A stretch of DNA of 58,376 nt from an uncultured Bacteroidaceae bacterium (lineage in GTDB: Bacteria > Bacteroidota > Bacteroidia > Bacteroidales > Bacteroidaceae), in NCBI GenBank assembly GCA_905235305.1, contig CAJOLC010000001.1, forward strand, positions 1 to 58,376. The letters are read 5' to 3'. The notes under the pieces are model-generated. The model was not told where the DNA came from and did no database searches. It was given only the letters and a program-made list of their open reading frames with translations. The translations under genes and the position numbers were made by a program. This document shows positions 1 through 6,692 of this stretch, in pieces (the stretch's first letter is position 1; every line of letters begins with the position of its first letter).

Positions 1-103
1 TTAAACATACTAACCTTGCTTTGATGATACCTTAAATGCCTGCAAAGTTAGTGGCGGCCGTGGTTTCAGGCCTGTTTCAGCCTGCAAAATGAGCTATTGG
101 TCG

Positions 104-241
104 AATTTGCTACCGCCGTAGCTTCCGCGATGGACTGACTATCCTCTAAAAATGAAGAGCGAAGAATGAAGAATGAAGAATTTGCTACCGCCGTAGCTTC
201 CGCGAGGGATTCTTCATTCTTCACTCTTCATTCTTCATTCT
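104..241 (+). repeat. Composite hairpin repeat E, copy 1 (two cores plus heptamer arms)
   Basis: Two copies of a ~31-bp core beginning TTTGCTACCGCCGTAGC lie at about 106-136 and 181-211. They are joined by TGACTATCCTCTAAAA and GAAGAAT-type heptamers. The second core is followed by the same heptamers in reverse complement (ATTCTTC), so arms and core can fold as a long hairpin, and GCTAC/GTAGC inside the core can form a cap. The same layout recurs at 5347-5488 and, inverted, at 3031-3195. This copy ends a few bases downstream of the stop codon of the small minus-strand gene at 251-421. Confidence 0.8.
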
Positions 242-250
242 TAACGTGGC

Positions 251-421
251 TTACCACTCCTCGTCCCAGATGTTCTTGCTGAAGTTCATTCCTTCCTTCA
301 CTTCAACATCCTCGGCATTAACAGAGTCATCACCGTTAATCTCGGGAAATGATTCTGCCATCAAATGCATGGCACTGAGTTCTGCCATGAGTGCCTCTGG
401 CATGATATATGTCTTTTTCAT
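251..421 (-). CDS. Small 56-residue protein of unknown function
   Basis: A minus-strand reading frame from ATG at 421 to TAA at 251 encodes 56 residues starting MKKTYIMPEALMAEL and ending NIWDEEW. There is no signal peptide or membrane segment. The first half is amphipathic and Met/Leu-rich; the second half is acidic (GDD, AEDVE, WDEEW). Short proteins opening with MKKTYI-x-P are, to my recollection, common and uncharacterised in Prevotella and Bacteroides. Its stop is about 8 bp from the arm of repeat E copy 1. No clear promoter was found upstream. Precursor-peptide or small regulatory roles are possible, but nothing in the sequence decides between them. Confidence 0.6.
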   Translation of the reverse strand: MKKTYIMPEALMAELSAMHLMAESFPEINGDDSVNAEDVEVKEGMNFSKNIWDEEW

Positions 422-466
422 CTTATGGTTTGCTGTTTGACGATTATAAGTGTACTATATACAAAT

Positions 467-546
467 GAAGAATTAAGAATTAAGAATGATGAATTTGCTA
501 CCGCCGTAGCTTCCGCGAGGGATTGACTATCGTCGACCTATCGGTT
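467..546 (+). repeat. Repeat E, partial copy with heptamer arm
   Basis: Four consecutive heptamers (GAAGAAT, TAAGAAT, TAAGAAT, GATGAAT) at 467-494 lead into the E core at 494-524. The core is followed by GACTATCGTCGACCTATCGG. The last part (CGTCGACCTATCGGTT) recurs inverted at 2870-2885, so this copy and the one at 2810-2944 are a related variant. It lies about 30 bp downstream of the stop of the minus-strand gene ending at 579. Confidence 0.75.
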
Positions 547-578
547 CTTCATTCTTTCATTTTTTTATTTCTTCATTT

Positions 579-2402
579 TCAAAAGAGAGTCTTCTTTCCG
601 TTCACAATGTAAATACCCTTTGATAACTTACCGCTTACCTTCTGACCAGCCAGATTATAGATGGCAGATTCTTCATCCTCCGGCTTTGGCTCTGCAGCCC
701 GAATGGAAGTGACATCATCCTCGAAGACGAAGGTAAAGGGCTTCACGTTAGATGCGTTAACATAGCTTGCAGGCAGAAGAGCCTTACCAGCCTTCACGTT
801 GCCGGCATTCACCTTCTTGAACTGATTGCCGGACAGGCCATAATACGTGTTAGCTTCAACATACTCTGATACTGGGAAGCCTATGAGAATGTTGCCTTCT
901 TGTTCTTCGCCGGATGCAGCTGCCTCGATAGTAACCTCCTCGTTAGCTTTGCCCTTCAGGAAGAGACCTGTCCCAGCCTTGATGTCGCCGCTTACCTGCC
1001 CTAAGGTAATGTCGTTATCTGTGCCCACAGCAGTAATAATATAGGCAGAGAAGTCGTCATCCTCGGAAATGTTCACAGCAGACCCATTCGAGAAGGTAGC
1101 AAAGCCGTATGCATTGAACGTAACGGTAATGGGCTCGACAGACTCGACCTTCTTGTAGAGCTGGATAGCTTTCTGTCCTGTATATGTGCTACTCTTGTAG
1201 TAGCGGAAACGTAACTGATCGCTTGCACTGTTGTAACGCAGATAAGCACCGCCAGATGCTATAACCGTTGCATCACCAACGTCATCAATAGAGATTGTGT
1301 TTGTGTAGGCTGTCTCTTTGCTTGATGCCAAGCCGTTTGCATCAGATGTTTGGCCGATATAGAAGCCACCTGCGCTGAGAATGGTTCCTGCTGTCATGTC
1401 TAAGGTAAACTCAGCAGCGACTGTTGCGCTTGTTGCTACTATCTCGTTATTCTTGATAGTCACTTGAATGGCATTGCTCACAGCATCCAGTGTCTCAAGG
1501 CCTCCGTTGAAAGCAACACTGTCTTTTTCATAGACAATGAGGTACTGGCCGTCCGTGAGGTCGTCCGCAGAAGTTACCTTCACATACGTGCCAGGGGCAG
1601 GGGCTACATATGCAGCCTGTGTTACAGTCACCTCCTTGTCTGCTGCACCTGTATAGCTAAGAGTGAAGGTTGCCGTACGTTCAGCACCAGTGTTTGCAGT
1701 TGTGGTGAAGGTAACCATGTCGGCTGTAACAGTAATATCTGATACCCAATCTGCATCTGTGGTTGCAGAAAGTATTTCTCCATCAACGGGATTTGTCACA
1801 GAGTAGTTGATGCTGCCACTGGTGGCATCAGAAGTGATGTCGACATCACCAGCTAAGATTGAAGGAGTGGGGGAACTTTCTGTAAATGGTTCCAACCATA
1901 TATCTGTCTGGGTATTCCCATAAGAGCCAAACTGAGTTCCGCTATTATTCTTTTGGATTGAATAATCTGCTGTTTCTAACTCAAAGCGAAGTAATCCTTT
2001 GTTTGTTTGATTCTTAGCAATAAATGTTGAAGCCGTATTTACAACTAAAACCTTTCCATTGTCCTTAGAAGTCTTAAGCGACAGATAATACCCCGATTCA
2101 TAAAATTGAATTGCCCAAAGAGTTACTTTACTTCCTACGATAAAGGTAAAGACAGTCGCTTCCTCTTTTGATGTAACTGCAGTTCCTGCCACAGAAGTAT
2201 TACCAGTTACATTAGTGCCATTAACAGATAAGTAATAATCAATCCCTCCTGTTGTTGCACCTATGTAATATTGAGCCCCGCTAACTATGTCATTATAGTT
2301 AGTTACCTTCTCTGCCCGGGCTGTGCCTGCGGATTCATAGGTTACCCCCATCCATGCCAGTAGCATGAGTATCAGGGACTTGCAAATAAATTTTTGTCTC
2401 AT
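579..2402 (-). CDS. Secreted BACON-like surface protein with T9SS sorting domain
   Basis: The 607-residue protein starts with a signal peptide (about residues 1-30, hydrophobic core LILMLLAWMGV). A region to about 170 is rich in Tyr/Gly beta strands, followed by a BACON-like Ig module (about 190-275, ending EVTVTQAAY), a second beta-rich module opening YVKVTSADDLTDGQYLIVYE and a C-terminal module ending AIYNLAGQKVSGK...GIYIVNGKKTLF. That ending has the form of a type A T9SS sorting domain. BACON domains are associated with carbohydrate or mucin binding in Bacteroidota. No catalytic domain is recognised, so a surface adhesin or glycan-binding role is inference. It resembles the next gene (3203-5080) in architecture. 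Confidence 0.75.
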   Translation of the reverse strand: MRQKFICKSLILMLLAWMGVTYESAGTARAEKVTNYNDIVSGAQYYIGATTGGIDYYLSVNGTNVTGNTSVAGTAVTSKEEATVFTFIVGSKVTLWAIQFYESGYYLSLKTSKDNGKVLVVNTASTFIAKNQTNKGLLRFELETADYSIQKNNSGTQFGSYGNTQTDIWLEPFTESSPTPSILAGDVDITSDATSGSINYSVTNPVDGEILSATTDADWVSDITVTADMVTFTTTANTGAERTATFTLSYTGAADKEVTVTQAAYVAPAPGTYVKVTSADDLTDGQYLIVYEKDSVAFNGGLETLDAVSNAIQVTIKNNEIVATSATVAAEFTLDMTAGTILSAGGFYIGQTSDANGLASSKETAYTNTISIDDVGDATVIASGGAYLRYNSASDQLRFRYYKSSTYTGQKAIQLYKKVESVEPITVTFNAYGFATFSNGSAVNISEDDDFSAYIITAVGTDNDITLGQVSGDIKAGTGLFLKGKANEEVTIEAAASGEEQEGNILIGFPVSEYVEANTYYGLSGNQFKKVNAGNVKAGKALLPASYVNASNVKPFTFVFEDDVTSIRAAEPKPEDEESAIYNLAGQKVSGKLSKGIYIVNGKKTLF

Positions 2403-2497
2403 TGTTTAGTTTGTTTAGTTGTTTATTTTGGTTTGAGATTTCTTTCGCTTGGGGAGTCGCTTGCGTTTGGCTCTTTTATTCATTTCATAAGCGCACG

Positions 2498-2528
2498 CAA
2501 ATTTATACTTTTATGCAGTAGCGACAAA
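2498..2528 (-). promoter_or_regulatory. Bacteroidota-type promoter of the 579-2402 gene
   Basis: Read on the minus strand, TTTG (2528-2525), 19 bp, then TAAATTTG (2505-2498). This matches the TTTG-N19-TAnnTTTG consensus exactly and lies about 95 bp upstream of the start codon, leaving a T/G-rich leader. Confidence 0.75.
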
Positions 2529-2740
2529 GGAAATTGACCAATTATTTTCTTTGTTAAACTAAACGGGGAATTTATGCGTGGCGATGAGGAAGCATGGATT
2601 GAACGTTTAACCCGGATTATTATGGACTAAGAGTTGATGCCTTGCCACGAATTACTCGAATCACACGGATCCTTCATCTTTTCCTTTCTTCATCTTTAGG
2701 AATGTCCTGCCCTGCCCCCTGCAGAGGGCTTTGCAAAATC

Positions 2741-2806
2741 GACGTGTCCCTCTGGGGGGAGGGACGTGTCCCTATGGGGATAAGGACGTGTCGCTCTGGA
2801 GGGAGG
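2741..2806. repeat. Family C array, 3 x 22 bp
   Basis: Three abutting 22-bp units at 2741-2762, 2763-2784 and 2785-2806 each begin GACGTGTC and continue with a G-rich tail (for example CCTCTGGGGGGAGG). With the preceding GG of the repeat, units read GGGACGTGTCCC, a 12-bp palindrome with one strand ambiguity. The period and palindrome match the array at 12937-13024. Total length is 66 bp. Confidence 0.8.
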
Positions 2807-2809
2807 GAC

Positions 2810-2944
2810 TAAGAATGAAGAATGAAGAATGAAGAATGAAGAATGAAGAAGCTTTAGCTCGACGAAGTCAACCGATAGGTCGACGCCAGTCAAGCTTTAG
2901 CTCGACGATAGTCAATCCCTCGCGGAAGCTACGGTGGTAGCAAA
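2810..2944 (-). repeat. Repeat E, variant copy with long heptamer arm
   Basis: Six heptamers (TAAGAAT, four GAAGAAT, GAAGAAG) cover 2810-2851. They are followed by GCTTTAGCTCGACGA twice (about 2851 and 2894), the AACCGATAGGTCGACG segment (2870-2885), and an inverted E core at 2914-2944 with one base change (GGTGG for GGCGG). It is the inverted relative of the copy at 467-546. Confidence 0.75.
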
Positions 2945-3030
2945 TTTAAGGACCTAAAAACGCAAGGGCTCGTCCATGACTTAGCATGAGCGAGCTCCAT
3001 GATTATGGATGCTCCAGCACCATGATCAAT

Positions 3031-3195
3031 GAAGAATGAAGAATGAAGAATGAAGAATGAAGAATCCCTCGCGGTAGCTACGGCGGAGCTTCATTCTTCA
3101 TTCTTCACTCTTCATTTTTAGAGGATAGTCAATCCCTCGCGGAAGCTACGGCGGTAGCAAATTCTTCATTCTTAATTCTTAATTCTTAATTCTAT
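3031..3195 (-). repeat. Composite hairpin repeat E, copy 2 (inverted)
   Basis: Five exact GAAGAAT units (3031-3065), a degenerate inverted core (3063-3090), ATTCTTC arms, the linker TTTTTAGAGGATAGTCA, a second inverted core (3131-3161) and a TTCTTAA-type arm to about 3195. It is the reverse complement of the layout at 104-241 and 5347-5488. It lies directly downstream of the stop codon of the minus-strand gene 3203-5080. Confidence 0.8.
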
Positions 3196-3202
3196 AATCC
3201 TA

Positions 3203-5080
3203 TTATTTCTTCAGGACCTTTTTGCCACGGACGATGTTGATGCCGCGCTGCATCTTCCCGAGGCGCTGGCCGGCGAGATTGAAAATTGTGAGATTGTGAG
3301 ATTGTGAGATTGTGAAATTGTTTTCGGCTATGCCGGTCGCGTCGGAATCAGCGAGGAACCCAATGAAGGCCTTTGCACCAGTGCCGTCCTGTATATGGAG
3401 GAAAGCCTTTCCGGAAGGAATCGTGCTGCCTGGCGTTGCCATGTAGAAGCCGATGCCTTCGACATCATTAGCCAGGATGTACTGACTGCCGTCGGCTACC
3501 ACGTCTTCTGTGGAAACTTTGAGGTCGTTGTCGTAGACGGTTTGGGCCTCTTCTGACGTGTACTGGAAGGTATATTCGCCTTCGTTTGCCTTAATGAGGA
3601 CAGGCTCTCCGGCAGGAATGATGTTGCCCATGTCGCTAAGTTCTGCATAACCCTCCTCGTTCACCTTGACGGTATATATGTTAACGGGCATGTCGGCGGG
3701 AATCACGAGGTTAGACAAGGCAGCGAATGTGGCATAGCCAGCCGCGCTGACTGCTACGGTCTGAGAAGTGGGCTGAGGTATTTCCTGCTTCTTGTAGAAC
3801 TTGAAGGTCTGGCCCTTGATGTTGTCATTGATGCTTGTGTAGCAACGCCAGTCCTGAGAGTTGTAAACGCCGATGTAGCGGCTTGTTGCGGAGTTGACCA
3901 AATAACCGGAGGTAGCATTCAATGTGAAGACTTTGTTAGCGTTTGTGCCTACGCGGACACCGTTGTTAGTGTTTGTGCAGTACAGCCAACTTTCTGCATC
4001 TCCGTAAGGATAGAAGGTGTAGCCATCTTCACCGACACTAAGCTGCCACTGGATGCGCTGAGGAACGTCGCCGGACAGGGTGCCATCTGTTACGGTGACT
4101 GGCACTGCAGCAGGAGCAGCTTGTGTGCCGTTGTCGTTAGACATGGCATAGGTGCTGCCGTTGTCAGCTACGATGACGAAGATGTCGTCCGGGGTGATGT
4201 CTGCCAGAGCTGTCAGGGCCCAGCCAGCCGGAGTGGCAGGCTCGACGTATGCTTCCTGTGTGACGGTGATGAGTTCGGAATAGACACGGTTATCGTCGCT
4301 GTCGAGAGCATAAACCTTGAAGTAAGCCGTGCGTGCTTCGCCTTCATTGTCGCCTGCGAAACATTTGACGCTATAGCCTTCGTCGTTATTACCTGTTACG
4401 CCAACAATTAGCCATTCCGATTCGTCCACCTCTTCGCCCTCAGCATCATAGAACTGGACAGTGAAGCTCTGGTAGTTCTCGATGGCGATGTCGCTGTATT
4501 CGATGTCCAAGGATTCCGTCTGATAACCTTGCGTAGTGGTAGCTGCTAATGTCACTGTGGTCGGAGTCACGGTAATCGTGGGCACGGGACCGACAGGCGT
4601 GTCGCCTGCTGATTGATATGTCACGGTTATGTTCGTAACACGGGATTGACCTGCTGTAGTGAATGAAACAGATGATGCTGTTCCGCTCCAGGTTGCTACG
4701 TTTCCGGCTCCAGAACCGGTCCCGCCGCCAAGCGTGCCGGTAGAACCAGCTGCCAAGCTGATTGTGCCTTTGTCGTTCGCACCTTTCGTGATGCTTATTG
4801 CAGAAATCTCATATCCTGCATCTGCGGCTATCGTCAGGGTTTGGTTTGCGTACCAACGCAACTGCATTGTGCTTGATTGCAGTGAAACTGCACCATTGCT
4901 ACAGGTAATAGAAATTTCCCCTTCTCTAAAAGACAGTTCTCCTGCATTAATAGTTTCCGTTATTGCAGTAAAATCAAATACTGCTTCTTCAGCGAAGGCT
5001 GTGCCGGCGAGGGCAGTCATCATGATGGTAGCGAGCAGGCAGACACGCGACCACAGGCTGTTAAGTAGATTCTGTTTCAT
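3203..5080 (-). CDS. Secreted Ig/BACON-like surface protein with T9SS sorting domain
   Basis: The start was placed at MKQNLLNSLW (5080), because the upstream in-frame ATG at 5143 lies inside the promoter -7 box. The 625-residue product has a signal peptide (cleavage near GTAFAEE), a beta-rich N-terminal module (VFDFTAITETINAG..., about 30-150), a BACON/Ig-like module (about 165-285, ending ITVTQEAY), a Trp/Gly module around 290-420 and a C-terminal domain ending TIFNLAGQRLGK...NIVRGKKVLKK, a type A T9SS sorting motif. Just before that motif the coding DNA contains about 4.5 copies of an 8-bp repeat (3285-3320), read as NFTISQSHNLTIF. Function is unknown; glycan or host-surface binding is inferred from the domains. 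Confidence 0.75.
   Translation of the reverse strand: MKQNLLNSLWSRVCLLATIMMTALAGTAFAEEAVFDFTAITETINAGELSFREGEISITCSNGAVSLQSSTMQLRWYANQTLTIAADAGYEISAISITKGANDKGTISLAAGSTGTLGGGTGSGAGNVATWSGTASSVSFTTAGQSRVTNITVTYQSAGDTPVGPVPTITVTPTTVTLAATTTQGYQTESLDIEYSDIAIENYQSFTVQFYDAEGEEVDESEWLIVGVTGNNDEGYSVKCFAGDNEGEARTAYFKVYALDSDDNRVYSELITVTQEAYVEPATPAGWALTALADITPDDIFVIVADNGSTYAMSNDNGTQAAPAAVPVTVTDGTLSGDVPQRIQWQLSVGEDGYTFYPYGDAESWLYCTNTNNGVRVGTNANKVFTLNATSGYLVNSATSRYIGVYNSQDWRCYTSINDNIKGQTFKFYKKQEIPQPTSQTVAVSAAGYATFAALSNLVIPADMPVNIYTVKVNEEGYAELSDMGNIIPAGEPVLIKANEGEYTFQYTSEEAQTVYDNDLKVSTEDVVADGSQYILANDVEGIGFYMATPGSTIPSGKAFLHIQDGTGAKAFIGFLADSDATGIAENNFTISQSHNLTIFNLAGQRLGKMQRGINIVRGKKVLKK
3285..3320 (-). repeat. 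8-bp tandem repeat inside the sorting domain of the surface protein
   Basis: ATTGTGAG occurs at 3285-3292, 3293-3300 and 3301-3308, then ATTGTGAA at 3309-3316 and a partial ATTG. Because 8 is not a multiple of three, gain or loss of one unit would shift the frame and remove the final C-terminal sorting motif. Confidence 0.8.
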
Positions 5081-5482
5081 CGTTTTGTTTTTGTTTGTTA
5101 TTGTTTGTTGAGTTACCAGCTTGCTTCTTTTCGGAGAGCGCACAAAGTTATATTTTTATATAATGTGTGCAAGCTGGTAACGGATATTTATTTGTCTTTT
5201 TGTGGAATTTCGTAATATGGAGATGGCAATCGCACACTAAGAAGAATGAAAAAATGAAAAAATGAAAGAATGAAAGAATGAAAGAATTAAGACAATGAAG
5301 AATGAAGAACCGATAGAATGAAGAATTAAGAATGAAGAATGAAGAATTTGCTACCGCCGTAGCTTCCGCGAGGGATTGACTATCCTCTAAAAATGAAGAG
5401 TGAAGAGTGAAGAATGAAGAATGAAGAATTTGCTACCGCCGTAGCTTCCGCGAGGGATTCTTCATTCTTAATTCTTAATTCT
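5081..5482. other. 400-bp repeat-rich gap
   Basis: Apart from the promoter at 5143-5172, the gap holds A-rich heptamers of the kind GAATGAA, AAAATGAA and GAAAGAAT (about 5240-5340) and composite repeat E copy 3. No gene is supported. Confidence 0.65.
5143..5172 (-). promoter_or_regulatory. Promoter of the 3203-5080 gene
   Basis: On the minus strand TTG (5172-5170), 19 bp, TAACTTTG (5150-5143). It lies about 60 bp upstream of the chosen start at 5080 and overlaps the alternative ATG at 5143, which argues for the shorter protein. Confidence 0.7.
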
Positions 5483-5488
5483 TCATTG
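5347..5488 (+). repeat. Composite hairpin repeat E, copy 3
   Basis: Cores at 5347-5377 and 5429-5459 are joined by TGACTATCCTCTAAAA and GAAGAGT/GAAGAAT heptamers. The second core is followed by ATTCTTC/ATTCTTA arms to 5488. It is nearly identical to the copy at 104-241. The stop codon of the LuxR-type regulator (TGA at 5483-5485, minus strand) lies in the distal arm. Confidence 0.8.
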
Positions 5489-6451
5489 ATCGACGTCATC
5501 GAGGTTGACGAGTCCGCCCACGATGGCATAAATGGTGAGTCCGGCAGCCGAGCGAATCTGCAGCTTCCGGGCAATGTTGCGGCGATGGGTCATGACGGTG
5601 TTGACGGAGATGAAGAGGGCCTCGGCTATCTCCTTGTTGGAGAGTCCCTTCGCAACCTGTACGATAATCTCCTTTTCTCTCTCGCTGAGTTCGGCTGGAG
5701 CCTGCCCTGCCGGTGCCTCGGCGACGTCTGAAACGGGCAAGCCGCCCTTATGCCTGACGTCATGTTCCAGCTTCCGTATGCATTCGGCGAAGAGTGTGTC
5801 TTCCATGTGGCAGTGGCTGTGAAGGTCCTCGTCCGTCATGAAGATGTCCATGAGCACTTCGCCCATGAGCGATGCACAGTTGTCGCTGGGATAATACTTC
5901 ACGATGATGCTCTTCAGCTCGCTCAGACTCTTCTCGATGTTAGCGTGCTGCTCGTCGTACTGCTCTTCGATGCTGTGGAAGGTTTCCTGCGGCAGGCGGC
6001 CCTGCAGAAGCGTCTCGACATAGGGATGGACGTGTGTGTTCTCGAAGGTCATGTGCCGCTCTACCTCCTGTGCATACTCGTCGTAGAAGCGCAGGATGAG
6101 CATGGCCAGGCGGTTGCCGCTGGAGAGGTCGATGGCTTCGAGCAGCTTGCGACGGATACCCGGCAGTCGGAAGTCGACGAAGTAGCTGTGGGAGTTCTTC
6201 AGGTAAGCAATGAGCGACGGCACATCCACCTGCTCCACCATCTCGCTGATGCGGGCATGAGCAGGGTCTTTCACATAGTTGACGACGGTCAGGAACGTGT
6301 CGACATCCACTCCGGCACTGCGGCAAGTGGTGCCTACAGTCTGGTCGCCGAAGCCAAGTTTTATGCCGAAGCGGCTGATAATCTGTAGCATGCGATAGTC
6401 ATCACTGATGACGTCGCTCATAGGGTCTGTGTCATGGTATCCGTTAGACAT
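5483..6451 (-). CDS. RIC/hemerythrin-like sensor fused to a LuxR-type DNA-binding domain
   Basis: The 322-residue protein starts at MSNGYHDTDP (6451); a longer frame to 6508 would start inside the -33 box. Residues about 15-60 (RFGIKLGFGDQTVGTTC...GVDVDTF) resemble the N-terminal domain of RIC/ScdA iron-centre repair proteins. Residues about 75-225 carry spaced His/Glu groups of a hemerythrin-like di-iron bundle (NSHSYF, HMTFENTHVHP, YDEQH, LHSHCHMED). Residues about 250-315 are a LuxR/GerE helix-turn-helix (LSEREKEIIVQVAKGLSNKE, then NTVMTHRRNI). It lacks a receiver domain. Divergent placement 242 bp from the porin-imelysin operon suggests a one-component iron, oxygen or NO sensor controlling it (inference). 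Confidence 0.8.
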   Translation of the reverse strand: MSNGYHDTDPMSDVISDDYRMLQIISRFGIKLGFGDQTVGTTCRSAGVDVDTFLTVVNYVKDPAHARISEMVEQVDVPSLIAYLKNSHSYFVDFRLPGIRRKLLEAIDLSSGNRLAMLILRFYDEYAQEVERHMTFENTHVHPYVETLLQGRLPQETFHSIEEQYDEQHANIEKSLSELKSIIVKYYPSDNCASLMGEVLMDIFMTDEDLHSHCHMEDTLFAECIRKLEHDVRHKGGLPVSDVAEAPAGQAPAELSEREKEIIVQVAKGLSNKEIAEALFISVNTVMTHRRNIARKLQIRSAAGLTIYAIVGGLVNLDDVDQ

Positions 6452-6477
6452 TGCTTTTTCATGTTGATTTCTGGCAG

Positions 6478-6508
6478 CAAAGTTACGAGTTATTTTACAA
6501 TTAGACAA
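6478..6508 (-). promoter_or_regulatory. Promoter of the RIC-LuxR regulator
   Basis: Minus-strand TTG (6508-6506), 20 bp, TAACTTTG (6485-6478). It is divergent from the operon promoter at 6606-6636, so about 100 bp of shared control region separates the two. AATTGTAAA-like inverted sequences (TTTACAATTAATTGTAAA at about 6516-6533) lie between them and are a possible operator. Confidence 0.7.
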
Positions 6509-6605
6509 TTGACGATTTACAATTAATTGTAAAAAGCCCGCAATTTCATCATTATTAAGTATCCGCAGAAGCGGCGTCAGAAGGCGAAATCATGCTTTTT
6601 GCGTA

Positions 6606-6636
6606 TTGCAAGGAACCGCAAACCGCCATACCTTTG
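6606..6636 (+). promoter_or_regulatory. Promoter of the porin-imelysin operon
   Basis: TTG (6606-6608), 20 bp, TACCTTTG (6629-6636), with about 56 bp of leader to the start codon at 6693. Confidence 0.65.
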
Positions 6637-6692
6637 CCGCCGGAAATTCCCTCATGGACTCGAAAGCCAAGAGGAGAGAAAACTCATAAGAA

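Larger units (their letters stand above)
2403..3202. other. Repeat-filled 800-bp gap between two surface-protein genes
   Basis: No gene is supported here. The stretch holds the promoter at 2498-2528, a 3 x 22-bp GC-rich array (2741-2806), GAAGAAT heptamers leading into repeat E (2810-2944), two small inverted repeats around 2965-3022 (for example GCTCG...CGAGC and TCCATGATTATGGA) and a composite E element (3031-3195). A 65-codon frame over 2696-2893 is made entirely of repeat sequence and is not considered real. Confidence 0.7.

Noticed and set aside
1..49. Promoter-like TAACTTTG (minus, 49-42) and ATG at 8 for a gene leaving the window
   Set aside because: Only two codons are visible and no -33 box is present, so no gene can be supported.
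2696..2893. 65-codon minus-strand frame
   Set aside because: Entirely composed of 22-bp and heptamer repeats (repeated HSSFFILHSSF), with no protein-like features.
2741..3195. CRISPR array
   Set aside because: Units are contiguous or heptameric with no unique spacers of uniform length, and no cas genes are present.
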